From NCBI RefSeq assembly GCF_901873445.1, contig NZ_CABFLN010000042.1, positions 1 through 64,000 of the forward strand: a DNA stretch of 64,000 nt. Reading direction: 5' to 3'. The DNA comes from Gemella haemolysans. Its GTDB lineage: Bacteria > Bacillota > Bacilli > Staphylococcales > Gemellaceae. The translations under genes and the position numbers were made by a program. Shown one piece after another: positions 19,848 to 28,232 of the stretch (position 1 is its first letter; every line of letters starts with the position of its first letter). A model generated the notes under the pieces. That model was not told the DNA's origin, made no database searches, and saw nothing but the letters and a program-made list of their open reading frames with translations.

Positions 19848-21218
19848 ATGTTTCTAGGAAGAGAAAAAGAGTTAGGTTCTTTAGAGCAAATGTATAAAAA
19901 AGAAGGATTCCAGATGGCTGTTGTCTATGGAAGACGTCGTATAGGTAAGACGTTTTTATTAACTGAATTTGTAAAAGATAAAAATTCATTGTATTTACCT
20001 GCTGAAGAGTTGAATGACTTACTGAATCTTCAAAAATTCTCTAGAATTTTAGGTGAGAAGATAGGGATATCTAATTTTCCGAATGTAGAAAATTGGAATA
20101 ATTTTTTTAGTTTGATAAAAGAGCAGTTTGGAAATGATAAGTTAGTTCTTATTATTGATGAGTATCCTTATGCAGCAACTGCAAATAAATCATTGAATTC
20201 AATATTGCAACATGTAATTGATAATGAATTGAAGGATACTAATATATTTCTAATCTTGTGTGGTTCATCTATGAGTTTTATGGAAAATGAGGTTTTAGGT
20301 GAGAAAAGCCCTTTATTCGGGCGTCGAACAGGTCAACTTAAGGTTAATCCTTTAGATTATTACGATTCAGCAAAATTTTATCCGAATGTCAGTAATGAAG
20401 ATAAGGTTAAATATTATGCTTGTGTAGGTGGAACACCGTATTATTTATCGTTGATTGATGAAAAATTATCGTTTGAAGAGAATATAAAAGAACTATATTT
20501 CGATATCAATGGATACTTGAATAATGAAGGGGTTCTGCTTATGAAACAAGAGTTTAGAGAACCGGCTAACTATAATGCAGTATTACAGGCGATAGCTAGC
20601 GGCTCGAATACATTAGGAGAAATCGTTAGCTACACAAAACTAGAAACTAATATAGTTTCTAAGTACCTATTAGTTCTACAAAACTTAAATTATATAGAGA
20701 GAGTAATTCCTTTTGGAGCTAATTCTTTGAAGGGGAAAATTAGTCGTTACATTATTACTGAAAATTTCTTAGCATTTTGGTATCGTTATGTATTTTCTGT
20801 AAGAGGGGAAATAGAACGAGGACATGGAGAAATCTATTCAGAAGTGGCGTTAAATGATTTGCCTAACTTTATAGGGCCTATTTTCGAAGAAATATCTAGA
20901 CAGTATTTACGAAGAATGAATATAAACAAACAATTGCCATTTGTTGCTAAAACTTTTGGACGTTGGTGGGGTAAAGATAAGCAGGGTAATGTTCAAGAAG
21001 TGGATGTTGTAGTAGATTCTATACTTGATAAGAAGATGATAGTAGGAGAATGTAAGTGGCGTGATTCATTCAAATTAACAAAAACTATAGATTTACTGTC
21101 TCAAAGAGCGGAAATTTTTGATAAATATACTACTTATAAGTATCTGTTTGTAAAAAATAATGATATTTCTGTAGAAGATCGTGTAACAGTAGTTACCCTT
21201 GAAATGCTATATAAATAA
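19848..21218 (+). CDS. AAA ATPase with C-terminal PD-(D/E)XK nuclease-like (DUF234) domain
   Basis: 456 residues, full length for the archaeal-type ATPase plus DUF234 family. The Walker A motif is GRRRIGKT at 28-35, and Walker B is LVLIIDEYPYA near 100. GRRTGQLKVNPLDYYDS is the usual post-sensor block, a winged helix lies near 240-290, and the C-terminal DUF234 follows. The end of DUF234 shows E384-V-D386 and, 15 residues on, E401-C-K403, the spacing of a PD-(D/E)XK nuclease core. The family's function is unknown; genes of this type are scattered and often look horizontally acquired. The 41-bp repeats on both sides, one overlapping the stop codon, suggest a self-contained cassette. Ribosome binding site GAAGGTGG. 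Confidence 0.85.
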   Translation: MFLGREKELGSLEQMYKKEGFQMAVVYGRRRIGKTFLLTEFVKDKNSLYLPAEELNDLLNLQKFSRILGEKIGISNFPNVENWNNFFSLIKEQFGNDKLVLIIDEYPYAATANKSLNSILQHVIDNELKDTNIFLILCGSSMSFMENEVLGEKSPLFGRRTGQLKVNPLDYYDSAKFYPNVSNEDKVKYYACVGGTPYYLSLIDEKLSFEENIKELYFDINGYLNNEGVLLMKQEFREPANYNAVLQAIASGSNTLGEIVSYTKLETNIVSKYLLVLQNLNYIERVIPFGANSLKGKISRYIITENFLAFWYRYVFSVRGEIERGHGEIYSEVALNDLPNFIGPIFEEISRQYLRRMNINKQLPFVAKTFGRWWGKDKQGNVQEVDVVVDSILDKKMIVGECKWRDSFKLTKTIDLLSQRAEIFDKYTTYKYLFVKNNDISVEDRVTVVTLEMLYK

Positions 21219-21257
21219 TTTTACTACTTTAAAGTATAATACTCACGAGTAGTAAAA
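21217..21257 (+). repeat. 41-bp palindrome-bearing repeat, copy 2
   Basis: Direct repeat of 19776-19816 in the same orientation. It starts on the last two bases of the ATPase stop codon. It keeps the internal TATAAT but lacks a good -35 box. The two mismatches lie in the 4-base segment between the inner and outer arms. Confidence 0.9.
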
Positions 21258-21450
21258 TTTGAACAGGTAGGACATTATGTTGATTGAAATAATAATATTA
21301 AATCTCTCATTGATTTCATGGGAAAAATTTGCGATGATAATTTAAGGATTAGTTTGAACTATGTCAACCTGTATAACATGAAAATTTTTTAGAGATAACT
21401 TTGAAAATTAAAAACGCTCATCATTTAGAAAAACAATCAAATATAAAAAT

Positions 21451-21498
21451 AAAAACACTCATTTTAATCGATTATTTTGATTATTTATGAGTGTTTTT
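21451..21498 (+). terminator. Hairpin with T-rich end upstream of fruR
   Basis: A 12-bp stem (21451-21462 with 21487-21498) ends in T residues. It probably ends transcription coming from the ATPase cassette. The sequence between 21258 and 21450 holds no gene that can be supported. Confidence 0.6.
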
Positions 21499-21510
21499 GC
21501 TTGATTTTGA

Positions 21511-21539
21511 TTGAATAGCTATATTATATTAGATATAAT
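21511..21539 (+). promoter_or_regulatory. Promoter of the fruRKA operon
   Basis: TTGAAT (21511-21516) and TATAAT (21534-21539) are 17 bp apart, 26 bases before the fruR start. Several TTTGATT or ATCAAA boxes cluster at about 21435, 21476 and 21503-21512 and are candidate FruR operators (inference). Confidence 0.65.
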
Positions 21540-21565
21540 AATCTTGTGAGTTAGGAGAGAAGAAA

Positions 21566-22321
21566 TTGGTAAATGAACGATGGAATATAATTTTAGATTT
21601 GTTGGATAAAAATGGATCTTCAAACATAAGAGAGCTTATGGAACATTGTGGTGTATCAGAAGCAACTATTAGACGAGATCTTACGAATTTAGAAGAACAG
21701 AATTTATTATATAGAACTCATGGTGGTGCGATGAAACGTTCTGCAGCTCGTGGTAGCGAAGAAAGTGTTCAAGCAAAGCGTGCAGAATTTCTACAGGAAA
21801 AAAGAGAAGTAGCAAAGTATATTTGTGCAAATGTCTTAGAGTCTGGTCAGACGATTTATCTAGATGCTGGGACGTCAACATATGAAATGATTGATTATCT
21901 TCGAGATAGAAGGATAACGGTTGTTACGAATTCAACGTATCACTTGCCAAAACTTATTAATAACAAAATCCATACTATTATACTAGGTGGAACGATAAAA
22001 CATTCTACGCAAGCTGTCATAGGTTCGGTTGCTATCGAACAACTGAAAAAATACAGTTTTGATATATGTTTTGTCGGTTGTAATGGAATAGATGAAACTT
22101 TTGGTGTTACGACTGCTGAAGAAAATGAAGCTTTTATAAAAGCGACGGCGATAAAAAATAGTAAGAGAAGATATATTCTTGCTGATAAGTCAAAATTTGG
22201 ACATAGAAAGTTCCAAAAATTTGCTGAGTTAGATGATGTGACTATAGTATCGTATGAAGTTCCAAAAGAGTATAAGAGGTATAAAAACATAATAGAAGTA
22301 AAAAGTATGAAGGAGGACTAA
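21566..22321 (+). CDS. fruR: DeoR-family fructose operon repressor FruR
   Basis: 251 residues. The start codon is TTG, supported by AGGAGA seven bases upstream. The N-terminal DeoR helix-turn-helix is CGVSEATIRRDLTNLEEQNLLYRTHGGA. The C-terminal DeoRC sensor has YLDAGTSTYEMIDYL, VTNSTYHLPKL and FVGCNGIDETFGVTTAEENEAFIK. It is the first gene of fruR-fruK-fruA; homologues repress this operon and are relieved by fructose 1-phosphate. Its stop lies two bases before fruK, and the fruK ribosome binding site is inside its last codons, so the two are translationally linked. Confidence 0.9.
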   Translation: MVNERWNIILDLLDKNGSSNIRELMEHCGVSEATIRRDLTNLEEQNLLYRTHGGAMKRSAARGSEESVQAKRAEFLQEKREVAKYICANVLESGQTIYLDAGTSTYEMIDYLRDRRITVVTNSTYHLPKLINNKIHTIILGGTIKHSTQAVIGSVAIEQLKKYSFDICFVGCNGIDETFGVTTAEENEAFIKATAIKNSKRRYILADKSKFGHRKFQKFAELDDVTIVSYEVPKEYKRYKNIIEVKSMKED

Positions 22322-22323
22322 TA

Positions 22324-23241
22324 GTGTATTATACAATTACTTTAAATCCAGCTGTTGACATGCTGACAACGGCGGAAAATTTCGCACTTGGAAAACTAAA
22401 TAGAACACAAGAAGCGAAGTACGTAGTAGGTGGAAAAGGAATTAATATCTCAATCTTGCTAAACAACGTTGGTGTTGATAGTAAAGCGTGGGGATTTGTT
22501 GCTGGATTCACAGGATATTTTATTAAATCAGAACTAGATAATCTAGGTGTGAAACATGATTTTGTAGAAACGAGTGGAGCTACTAGAATCAACATGAAGT
22601 TGACTACAGAAGCTGAGACTGAAATTAACGGTCAAAGTAGTAGTGTAACCCTAGATAACGTGAGCAATTTCTTTACGAAATTAGAAGTGCTAACTGAGGA
22701 AGATGTAGTATTCCTATCAGGTAATGTTATCGCGGGGATGGATGTAGAAGACTTCAAAGCTATTGCGAAGAAAGTATCTAAATCAAAAGCTACATTAGTA
22801 GTAGATAGTAATAAAGAACTAGTGTTAGACACACTAGAGTACAAACCATTCGTAGTTAAACCAAATGAATTTGAACTTGGAGAAATGTTTGGTGTAACTT
22901 TAAATAGTATAGAAGAAATCTTACAATACGCTGAAAAGCTACAAGAACGCGGTGCGAAAAATGTCCTTGTTTCACGTGGAGCAGACGGAGCTTTACTGCT
23001 AACTGAAGATAAAGAAGTATTCGAAGTTAACGTAGCCAAAGGTAAGATAGTATCGACGGTTGCAGCAGGAGATAGTATGCTTGCGATGTTTGTTGCGAAA
23101 TACAATGAAACAAAAGACTACCAAGAAGCCCTGCGCTATGCATCGGCTGCAGGTGGTGCGACATCATTCTCAGTAGGAGTAGGAAGTAAGAAATTAATTG
23201 AGGAATTACTACCACAAATCGAAGTTAAAAAGTTAAAATAA
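22324..23241 (+). CDS. fruK: 1-phosphofructokinase FruK
   Basis: 305 residues, normal length. It has a GTG start with AAGGAGG nine bases upstream. PfkB-family features: GGKGINIS in the N-terminal substrate site, VKPNEFEL, and the C-terminal signature TVAAGDSMLAMFVA containing the catalytic Asp. It phosphorylates fructose 1-phosphate, made by FruA, to fructose 1,6-bisphosphate in the cytoplasm. The position between fruR and fruA supports FruK over tagatose-6-phosphate kinase, its closest relative. Confidence 0.93.
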   Translation: MYYTITLNPAVDMLTTAENFALGKLNRTQEAKYVVGGKGINISILLNNVGVDSKAWGFVAGFTGYFIKSELDNLGVKHDFVETSGATRINMKLTTEAETEINGQSSSVTLDNVSNFFTKLEVLTEEDVVFLSGNVIAGMDVEDFKAIAKKVSKSKATLVVDSNKELVLDTLEYKPFVVKPNEFELGEMFGVTLNSIEEILQYAEKLQERGAKNVLVSRGADGALLLTEDKEVFEVNVAKGKIVSTVAAGDSMLAMFVAKYNETKDYQEALRYASAAGGATSFSVGVGSKKLIEELLPQIEVKKLK

Positions 23242-23325
23242 AATTTCAATAAATTATTTACAAAAAAAATAAAATTAAGTTAAAAATATTTCCTTGGAAA
23301 TATGAAATTAACAAAGGAGAAAGAA

Positions 23326-25266
23326 ATGAAATTAACAGATGTTCTAAATTATGACTTAGTTCAATTCGGATTCAGCGCAACTGATAAAAAAGAAGCTCTG
23401 GACAAACTAACAAGCATGTTAGTGGAAAAAAATATTATCGCAAGTAAAGATAATTTCTTAAACGCATTACTAGCTCGTGAAGCTCAATCAACTACAGGAG
23501 TAGGAGAAAACGTAGCTATCCCTCACGCTAAAAGTGCAGACTTCGACAAAGCGATGATCGTTTATGCGAAAAGTAACGAAGGTGTTGAGTGGGAAAGTTT
23601 TGACGGACAACCTGCTAAACACATCTTTATGATCTGTGCACCAGACGGAGGAGCAGACGAGCACCTTAAAGCTCTAGCTTCATTATCACAAGCTCTTATG
23701 GATGCAGATGTAAAAGCAGGACTAGATGCAGCTATAACTAAAGCAGACGTAGAAAAAGTATTCGCAGACTTCGTAGCTAAAACAGAAGCTCCAAAAGAAG
23801 AAAAACCAACAGCTCCAAGTGGAGAAAAACCGTATATCATTGCGGTAACAGCTTGTCCAACAGGTATTGCCCACACATTCATGGCTGCTGAGAAAATTAA
23901 AGAAACAGCTAAAGCGATGGGATTAGATGTTAAAGTAGAGACAAACGGTCAAATCGGTGTAGAAAACAAACTTACGAAAGAAGATATCGAAAGAGCGGCG
24001 GGAATCATCGTTGCAGCTGATAAGAAAGTAGAGGTTGCACGTTTTGATGGACGTCCAACAATTATGACAAAAGTTGCGGACGGAATTAACAAACCAGAAG
24101 AACTTATCCAAACAATCTTAGATGGAAAAGCTCCTATTTACAAACACGACGGAGCAGCTGAAGATTCAGAAGATTCTTCAGCAAATGAAAGTATCGGACG
24201 TCGTGCTTACAAGCACCTAATGGAAGGTGTAAGTAACATGCTACCATTCGTAGTAGCTGGTGGTATTCTTATTGCATTATCATTCATCTGGGGTATTAAC
24301 TCATTTGATCCAAAAGACCCATCTTACAACAAAGTTGCAGAAGTATTATTCTACTTCGGTAAAATTTCATTTAGTATGATGTTACCAATCTTAGCTGGAT
24401 TCATCGGTCGTTCTATCGCTGACCGCCCTGGATTTATTGTTGGTATGATCGGTGGTATTTTAGCAGACCCAAGTATTTTAAGTCTGAAAAGTGATTTATT
24501 AGCGTACACTCCTTCAGGATTCTTAGGAGCATTAGTAGCTGGGTTCTTAGCTGGTGGAATTATCCACGTATTAAAAATTGCATTCAGCTGGATGCCTCGC
24601 TCATTAGATGGTATTAAACCAATCTTCCTATTCCCTATCTTAGGATCACTAATTATGGGATTACTAATGATCTTCCTAATTAACGCGCCGATGGCAAGTG
24701 TTATGGAAGGATTAAAACACTTTATCGAAAGTCTTAACGGAAGTGGTAAATTTATCCTTGGATTCGTAGTAGCTGCGATGATGGCTATCGATATGGGTGG
24801 TCCGATTAACAAAGCTTCTTACGTAACAGGTACAGCTTTATTAACATCTGCTGGATCAGCAGGAAGTGATGTAATGGCTGCGGTTATGATCGGTGGTATG
24901 GTACCTCCATTAGCTATCGCAATCTCAGCAACAATCAACAAAAACATCTGGCCAAAAGCTCAACGTAGTGGAGCGTTAGTAAACTACGTAATGGGATTAT
25001 CATTCATCACAGAAGGGGCTATTCCATTCGCAGCAAGTAACCCAGCACGTGTTATTCCACCATTATTCATCTCAAGTGGTGTCGCTGGAGCGTTAAGTAT
25101 GACATTTGGTGCTGTGTCAAAAGCTCCTCATGGAGGAATCTTTGCTATAGCTGCAGGTGCTGTAAGTAACCCGCTTATGTATTTGTTAGCTTTAGTAATC
25201 GGTGCAGTATTAGGTGCATTACTATTAATCGCATTTCTAAGCTTTGGGAAAAAGATAGTAAAATAA
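23326..25266 (+). CDS. fruA: Fructose PTS transporter subunit IIABC
   Basis: 646 residues from the ATG at 23326, chosen because AAGGAG (23314-23319) lies seven bases before it; an in-frame ATG at 23302 would overlap this site. Order: IIA domain with the phosphorylated His67 (VAIPHAKS), IIB domain with Cys177 (TACPTGIAHTFMAAEKI), Ser/Asp-rich linker, and a IIC channel of about ten helices from residue 290, including DMGGPINKASY and GMVPPLAIA. It imports fructose as fructose 1-phosphate at the expense of phosphoenolpyruvate. The 84-base gap after fruK has no terminator, so it is the last gene of fruRKA. Confidence 0.95.
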   Translation: MKLTDVLNYDLVQFGFSATDKKEALDKLTSMLVEKNIIASKDNFLNALLAREAQSTTGVGENVAIPHAKSADFDKAMIVYAKSNEGVEWESFDGQPAKHIFMICAPDGGADEHLKALASLSQALMDADVKAGLDAAITKADVEKVFADFVAKTEAPKEEKPTAPSGEKPYIIAVTACPTGIAHTFMAAEKIKETAKAMGLDVKVETNGQIGVENKLTKEDIERAAGIIVAADKKVEVARFDGRPTIMTKVADGINKPEELIQTILDGKAPIYKHDGAAEDSEDSSANESIGRRAYKHLMEGVSNMLPFVVAGGILIALSFIWGINSFDPKDPSYNKVAEVLFYFGKISFSMMLPILAGFIGRSIADRPGFIVGMIGGILADPSILSLKSDLLAYTPSGFLGALVAGFLAGGIIHVLKIAFSWMPRSLDGIKPIFLFPILGSLIMGLLMIFLINAPMASVMEGLKHFIESLNGSGKFILGFVVAAMMAIDMGGPINKASYVTGTALLTSAGSAGSDVMAAVMIGGMVPPLAIAISATINKNIWPKAQRSGALVNYVMGLSFITEGAIPFAASNPARVIPPLFISSGVAGALSMTFGAVSKAPHGGIFAIAAGAVSNPLMYLLALVIGAVLGALLLIAFLSFGKKIVK

Positions 25267-25311
25267 TTTTTTAGTAAAATATAATATTATAAGAAAATAT
25301 TTAAAATAATA

Positions 25312-25362
25312 AAGTCGTCGAAGTTTCAAGATTTAATTCTCGAAACTTTGATGGCTTATTTT
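25312..25362 (+). terminator. Terminator of the fru operon
   Basis: A 16-bp stem (25312-25327 with 25342-25357, three wobble pairs) is followed by ATTTTTAT. Confidence 0.8.
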
Positions 25363-25498
25363 TATGGGTGTAGGAGAATTATAAGGTTCTAAATAGATGA
25401 ATGCTACTACTTGCTATTGCAAATCTTAAGTAAAAAATTATTTGAAATATATAAATTTTTTATAAGAAGCTGTTAGAATATAATATTGTTAAAATATG

Positions 25499-25673
25499 GT
25501 GCTGCCCCAAAAGTACTAGATTTTAAAAATAGTTTACCTGAAAACTCATAGACGCAGTGGTTTATTGATATCTAAATTCGCTTTATAAAAGCTTTTTAGA
25601 TATCTAATAAACTTTGCGGGAGTGACTCTAAAAAATCGATTTCTTCGAAAATCACAATTTTTGAGTCACTCCC
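25499..25673. repeat. MITE-like intergenic repeat, copy A
   Basis: About 175 bp, related in inverted orientation to 27872-28032. Shared blocks include CGATTTC, TTTAGATAT.TAATAA, TTTATAAA.G and ACTCATAG. Its two ends are imperfect terminal inverted repeats (outer parts similar to GGAGTGACTCAAAAAT..GATTTT). No coding capacity. It lies between the 3' ends of fruA and the convergent DUF1963 gene. The preceding 25363-25498 is AT-rich with nothing recognised. Confidence 0.65.
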
Positions 25674-25678
25674 TTTTT
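25618..25678 (+). terminator. Strong hairpin with T run at the end of repeat A
   Basis: GGGAGTGACTC (25618-25628) pairs with GAGTCACTCCC (25663-25673), and TTTTT follows. The mobile-type repeat therefore supplies a working-looking terminator on the plus strand. Confidence 0.7.
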
Positions 25679-25702
25679 GATTATAGAATTTTAGTTAGTT
25701 TA

Positions 25703-26536
25703 CTAAAAGCAATCCCAGTTAAATAATACGTCTTCAAACTCTAAATTTTCTAGTTTTTCTTTATTAATAAAGAAGTTAGCAACTCCACAATCGCCCCACA
25801 TAATTTGAGCACTGTTAGAGTCGCTCTCCCACTGGCTATCTACTTGAAGTAGAGTGATACCGTATGCGTTTGGTTCGTCTGGATTTCGTGGATCCCATTG
25901 AGTGAATGTCGGATAAGCTCCGATAGCGTGATTAACTCCGGTAAATGCCTTGAATAAAGTATTAAAAACCTCTCGCTCTAAGTCATCGTATAAATCTTTG
26001 ACATTCTCATTCGGGAATAATTCTCTTATAGTCTGAAGTGCAAGTTCCTCAAATTGAAAATCATTTGAAGTAATAGTAGACATACTTTTTTTAAATTTTA
26101 AAGCGAAAGAGGTATTTTTTTTATTAAAAGGTGAATATTCTTCGTCATTATTCTCATTTAGTAAATTATACTTATTCAAAACATCTTCGTTTGTTATATC
26201 ATCTTCAATTTCTTTAATATATCTCACACAATAATCTTTTTTATTATTTAATCCGAAATCATCATTACGACTAATCCAAAATTGTATTAAACCCTCTTTA
26301 GGATATAAATCATTTTCTGGTAATTCAGTACAATTTATCTGGGCTAACAGAGCTAACTGCATGTTATTTGAATCTTTAGGTACAGCAGAATCTTTAGCGA
26401 TATATGGAATTCCACCGAATTTGCTATCTGCAACACTGAGATTATCGTTTGCTTCAAGCACGATGTCGATGTATTCGTGTGTATTATTATCTCTTATTTT
26501 TTCTATAATTTTGTTAATATTTTCAAGTGTAATCAT
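25703..26536 (-). CDS. DUF1963 (YwqG-like) protein
   Basis: 277 residues, cytoplasmic, no signal or membrane segment. Family features: SKFGGIPYIAKDSAVP near 38-53, LALLAQINCTELPENDLYPKEGLIQFWIS, GAYPTFTQWDPRNP and a C-terminal MWGDCGVANFFINKEKLENLEFEDVLFNWDCF. DUF1963 proteins resemble B. subtilis YwqG, have no known function, and are sometimes found near polymorphic toxin systems. The start is set by GGAGG nine bases upstream on the minus strand. It stands alone. Confidence 0.85.
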   Translation of the reverse strand: MITLENINKIIEKIRDNNTHEYIDIVLEANDNLSVADSKFGGIPYIAKDSAVPKDSNNMQLALLAQINCTELPENDLYPKEGLIQFWISRNDDFGLNNKKDYCVRYIKEIEDDITNEDVLNKYNLLNENNDEEYSPFNKKNTSFALKFKKSMSTITSNDFQFEELALQTIRELFPNENVKDLYDDLEREVFNTLFKAFTGVNHAIGAYPTFTQWDPRNPDEPNAYGITLLQVDSQWESDSNSAQIMWGDCGVANFFINKEKLENLEFEDVLFNWDCF

Positions 26537-26998
26537 AATAAACCTCCGTTATATGATATTCGTTTAATTTTTTGTTAGGTTCTCTAATAGGAATAAAAAA
26601 CCAAATAAAATTATAGTATATATAGGTGTGAACGAACTCTATAGTTTTAATAAGTTTTTTATATATAAAATTTTTCGGTGACCTTAGGGTGAAAAACTAT
26701 ATGTTAATATTTTTAGTTCAATTCACTGTAAATATACTGATTTCAGATGAAAATTTTTAGTGTATAACTTTTCACGGTTTCATTCTAACATAAAAATCTT
26801 GGCTTGGTCAATTACAATATAGTTTAATGGTGATGTAGGTGGATTTAATCTGGTTTAATAGGTGAAAATCTTAAATAACATATTAAAAAAATACTAAATA
26901 AGACTACTATTTCCTCGAAAAAATCAAATAAAAGACTAACTGTTTTGTCTTGGGTGAAGGGTACCTCTGAATTAGTTATTCTTAAATTTGAGGATATT

Positions 26999-27061
26999 TT
27001 TTAGTTTGTTGATGAATTCGAAGAGTTCGCTTTTAGTTTATTGATGAATTCGAAATCGAAC
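26999..27061 (+). repeat. Two tandem copies of a 31-32-bp repeat
   Basis: TTTTAGTTTGTTGATGAATT at 26999 recurs at 27031 with one change, each copy followed by CGAA and a diverging tail. No function apparent. Confidence 0.7.
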
Positions 27062-27166
27062 TTTTTCTCGTGTTTTAGAATTTATTACATACCAGAGAAA
27101 AGTTGCTGTAATTTCTGTAGCAAAGATGGTGGAATGTGTAAATTGATACAAGTTATAGATAATTTG

Positions 27167-27175
27167 TGATATAAT
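27167..27175 (+). promoter_or_regulatory. Extended -10 promoter of the DUF4064 gene
   Basis: TGATATAAT (TGN plus TATAAT), 32 bases before the start; no good -35 box at normal spacing. Confidence 0.5.
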
Positions 27176-27207
27176 CAAAGGAATAATATTAACTAAAGGA
27201 GCATTTT

Positions 27208-27708
27208 ATGAAAACATATAGCAGAAAAGTTGAAAAAATACTAGCGTGGATTGCGAATGTTATTATGATACTTGTAACAGGGTTATTATCACTAGGGGCG
27301 TTTTCTAGCCAATTAGCAACAGCGTTTAAACAAAAAGAATTTGAACCAGTTCTTCACAACTTATTGCAAGATCCAGCAGTAACATCGTTATTAGAAAAAT
27401 CTGGGTTAGATGTTGTAGCATTACTTGTATTATTGGTGAAAATTTATACAGTAGTTGCGATTGTCGCTTTAGTATTAGCGTTAATAGCGTCATTTACTAT
27501 GAAAGCGAGAATTGTCTCAGGTATTTTATTCCTACTTTCAGCGATAATAATTGGTGTGATGACAGTAGGGATACTACTTCCTGTGTACCTATTATACTTT
27601 GTTGTAGCCATCATGTTATTTGCAAGAAGAGCGCCTAAAAATTCAATCGATACAGATTTCACACAATCATCTGAAAAACCAGAAATAGACAGATTAGAGT
27701 ACTTATAA
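27208..27708 (+). CDS. DUF4064-type small membrane protein
   Basis: 166 residues with four hydrophobic segments near 12-32, 68-92, 97-113 and 115-138. An extracytoplasmic loop follows the first (FKQKEFEPVLHNLLQDPAVTSLLEKSG), and the C-terminus is hydrophilic. The opening SRKVEKILAWIANVIMILVTGLLSLG resembles DUF4064 proteins of Firmicutes, whose function is unknown. It has its own promoter and terminator and a clear AAAGGAG ribosome binding site. No neighbour suggests a role. Confidence 0.65.
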   Translation: MKTYSRKVEKILAWIANVIMILVTGLLSLGAFSSQLATAFKQKEFEPVLHNLLQDPAVTSLLEKSGLDVVALLVLLVKIYTVVAIVALVLALIASFTMKARIVSGILFLLSAIIIGVMTVGILLPVYLLYFVVAIMLFARRAPKNSIDTDFTQSSEKPEIDRLEYL

Positions 27709-27753
27709 GAATAAAGAAGTCTATATTTGTGAGTGTTTAATAAAAATAATAAA

Positions 27754-27824
27754 CTATTCTATTGATTTAGAAGTTATCGAAAATTAGATATCTTCGTTCA
27801 AATATTAATAGAATAGCTTTTTAT
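27754..27824 (+). terminator. Terminator of the DUF4064 gene
   Basis: A 13-bp stem (27754-27766 with 27804-27816) with a long loop, then CTTTTTATTT. Confidence 0.65.
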
Positions 27825-27871
27825 TTGTGTAGTGTTTTTAATAGCTGGCAAATAAGAAAGTCCAAAAGACG

Positions 27872-28032
27872 AGGATGATTTAAAAATCGTGATTTTGGAG
27901 AAATCGATTTTGTTGATTCGTTCCTTGAAAAGCTTATTAGATATATAAGAACCTTTTATAAAGTGAATTTAGATTGTGACTATGAGTTCTTATATAAACC
28001 TTTTTAAAATTTAGGATTTTTGAATCAGCTCC
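27872..28032. repeat. MITE-like intergenic repeat, copy B
   Basis: Inverted relative of 25499-25673, about 160 bp, with a small internal deletion. It shares GATTTTGGAGAAATCGATTTT-like, TTATTAGATATATAA, TTTTATAAAGTGAATTTAGA and TATGAGTT segments. The remaining spacer up to the cps promoter (28033-28167) holds nothing recognised. Confidence 0.65.
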
Positions 28033-28167
28033 TTAACGTTAAAATTATCTAAATATAGAAAATAAATTTTTATAATTGAAATTTATTGATAAATTGAAAG
28101 AACAGAAATAGTCAATAAAATACTGAAGAATTCTCTTGTTTTAAAGGGATTTAAAATAGATAAATCT

Positions 28168-28196
28168 TTGATAAACAACTGAATTTGTTGTATAAT
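28168..28196 (+). promoter_or_regulatory. Promoter of the lipid-kinase/capsule operon
   Basis: TTGATA (28168-28173) and TATAAT (28191-28196) are 17 bp apart. The spacer contains the inverted repeat CAAC..GTTG, a possible operator. This is the only good promoter seen before wzg. Confidence 0.75.
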
Positions 28197-28232
28197 TATT
28201 AAGATAAAGTATTTTCTGTATAGGATTGGAAT

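Larger units (their letters stand above)
26537..27207. other. 671-bp AT-rich spacer without a recognisable gene
   Basis: Both strands are closed in all frames over any useful length. It contains the DUF1963 ribosome binding site at its left end, two copies of a 31-32-bp repeat at 26999-27061 and the promoter of the next gene at its right end. Nothing else is supported. Confidence 0.6.
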
